This document shows, one piece after another, positions 4,649-5,567 of a stretch of DNA of 5,567 bases. The stretch covers positions 1 to 5,567 of the forward strand of contig JAFZSS010000250.1 in the NCBI GenBank assembly GCA_017619255.1, given 5' to 3'. The notes below the pieces were generated by a model, which ran no database searches, was not told the DNA's origin, and worked only from the letters and a program-made list of their open reading frames with translations. The number at the start of each line of letters is the position of its first letter. Within the stretch, counting starts at the first letter, position 1. A program made the position numbers and the translations under genes. This DNA is from Muribaculaceae bacterium (GTDB lineage: Bacteria; Bacteroidota; Bacteroidia; Bacteroidales; Muribaculaceae).

Positions 4649-5567
4649 TGCTTCCAGGTCGATGTTGAACTGCTCGTGCCAGGGCAGACCCTGCTTGTTG
4701 AGCACCTCCAGGAACGGATCGGGATCAAACTCCTCGACATTGTGCACGCCCGGTTTGCGCCACAACCCCTTGAGGAACATCATCGCGCCTGTCATGGCGG
4801 GAACACCGGTGGTATAGCTCACGGCCTGCATGCCGGTCTCCTCATAGGCCTTGTGGTGGTCGCAGTTGTTATAAATATAATAGGTGAGCGGCTTGCCTTC
4901 CTTGTCCATACCGCTGATGCGGCAACCGATGCTGGTCTCGCCGGTGTAATTCTCGCCCAGGTCTTGCGGGTTGGGCAACACGGCCTTGAGGAACTGCAGC
5001 GGCACGATTTCCATGCCCTGGTAGTTGATGGGCTCGATGCTGGCCATGCCGATGTCCTGGATCACGCGCAGGTGGGTCAGGTATTCCTCGCCAAAGGTCA
5101 TCCAGAACCTCGCACGCCTGATGGTGGGGAAGTTGATGACCAGCGACTCCAGCTCCTCGTGGTACATCAGGTAACTCTCGCGCGGCCCGATCATGGGGTA
5201 GGTGAGCGGCTTGTGAATTTCCAGCGCACCCGTCTCTACCCACTTGCCGTTCTCCCAGTAGCGGCCTTTTTGGGTGATCTCGCGGATGTTGATTTCGGGG
5301 TTGAAGTTGGTGGCAAAGGCTTTGCCGTGGTTGCCGGCGTTGCAGTCCACAATGTCGAGCGTGTGCATCTCACCGAAGTGGTGCTTGGCGGCATAGGCCG
5401 TATAGACGCCGCTCACGCCCGGGTCGAAACCGCAGCCCAGGATGGCCGTCAATCCAGCCTTTTCAAAGCGCTCGCGGTAGGCCCACTGCCAGCTGTACTC
5501 AAAGTGAGCCTCGTCCCGGGGCTCATAGTTGGCGGTGTCCAGATAGTGGACGCCACAGCGCAGGCAG
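4646..5567 (-). CDS. Carboxynorspermidine/carboxyspermidine dehydrogenase, 5' end missing
   Basis: The reading frame is open from the right edge (first complete codon at 5566) to the TAA at 4646-4648, giving 306 residues. The family is about 400 long, so roughly the first 90-100 residues, including the N-terminal Rossmann glycine motif, are outside. A TTG at 5452 is not the start, because homologous sequence (CGVHYLDTANYEP) continues upstream of it. Family hallmarks include GCGFDPGVSGVYTAYA, DIVDCNAGNHGKAFATNFNP, GPRESYLMYHEELESL, ENYTGETSIGC and SYTTGVPAMTGAMMF. In this saccharopine-dehydrogenase-like family the enzyme condenses putrescine or diaminopropane with aspartate semialdehyde using NADPH. 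The product is then decarboxylated by NspC to spermidine or norspermidine. This route is used by many gut Bacteroidota. The neighbouring genes show no polyamine link; nspC is not in the window. Confidence 0.92.
   Translation of the reverse strand, partial: CLRCGVHYLDTANYEPRDEAHFEYSWQWAYRERFEKAGLTAILGCGFDPGVSGVYTAYAAKHHFGEMHTLDIVDCNAGNHGKAFATNFNPEINIREITQKGRYWENGKWVETGALEIHKPLTYPMIGPRESYLMYHEELESLVINFPTIRRARFWMTFGEEYLTHLRVIQDIGMASIEPINYQGMEIVPLQFLKAVLPNPQDLGENYTGETSIGCRISGMDKEGKPLTYYIYNNCDHHKAYEETGMQAVSYTTGVPAMTGAMMFLKGLWRKPGVHNVEEFDPDPFLEVLNKQGLPWHEQFNIDLEA

Overview
The window looks like chromosomal DNA of a Bacteroidota species, most likely of the order Bacteroidales. Three lines of evidence support this. 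Exact or near matches to the Bacteroidota -7 promoter element (TANNTTTG) sit in front of several genes. Strong Shine-Dalgarno sequences are mostly lacking. The saccharopine-dehydrogenase-type protein at the right end matches my memory of Bacteroidales homologues closely. The genus cannot be fixed from the sequence alone.

Left part, minus strand (1-3393), in order of transcription: a 69-residue small protein (3184-3393); a related small protein of 68-70 residues (2776-2988); a 564-residue AAA+ ATPase (930-2624); an intrinsic terminator (about 857-904); a promoter (839-846); an outer-membrane beta-barrel-like protein with a signal peptide (72-791); and, two bases later, the first 23 codons of an exported protein, probably a lipoprotein, cut by the window edge (1-69). 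The two small proteins are clear paralogues of each other that I cannot place in a named family. With the ATPase they form the least explained part of the window. The ATPase has a complete set of AAA+ motifs, including an aromatic pore loop, but has Asn where Walker B normally has Asp.

Middle (3394-3751): a 358-base intergenic region between divergent genes. It holds promoter candidates on both strands and a perfect 9-bp inverted repeat, with no convincing gene.

Right part: on the plus strand, a membrane-anchored single-domain rhodanese (3752-4183) and a MutT-like Nudix hydrolase (4183-4596) overlap by one base (TGATG) and are probably translated as a coupled pair. They end in a degenerate 7-base tandem repeat followed by a 16-bp hairpin terminator (4613-4648). 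That terminator is shared with the convergent minus-strand gene, which enters from the right edge and is cut at its 5' end. It encodes carboxynorspermidine/carboxyspermidine dehydrogenase of polyamine synthesis (4646-5567).

No rRNA, tRNA, CRISPR array, insertion sequence or phage gene was seen. The best candidate for something undescribed is the pair of paralogous small proteins upstream of the AAA+ ATPase. A functional link between them is inferred only from order, orientation and the lack of an obvious separate promoter for the ATPase.
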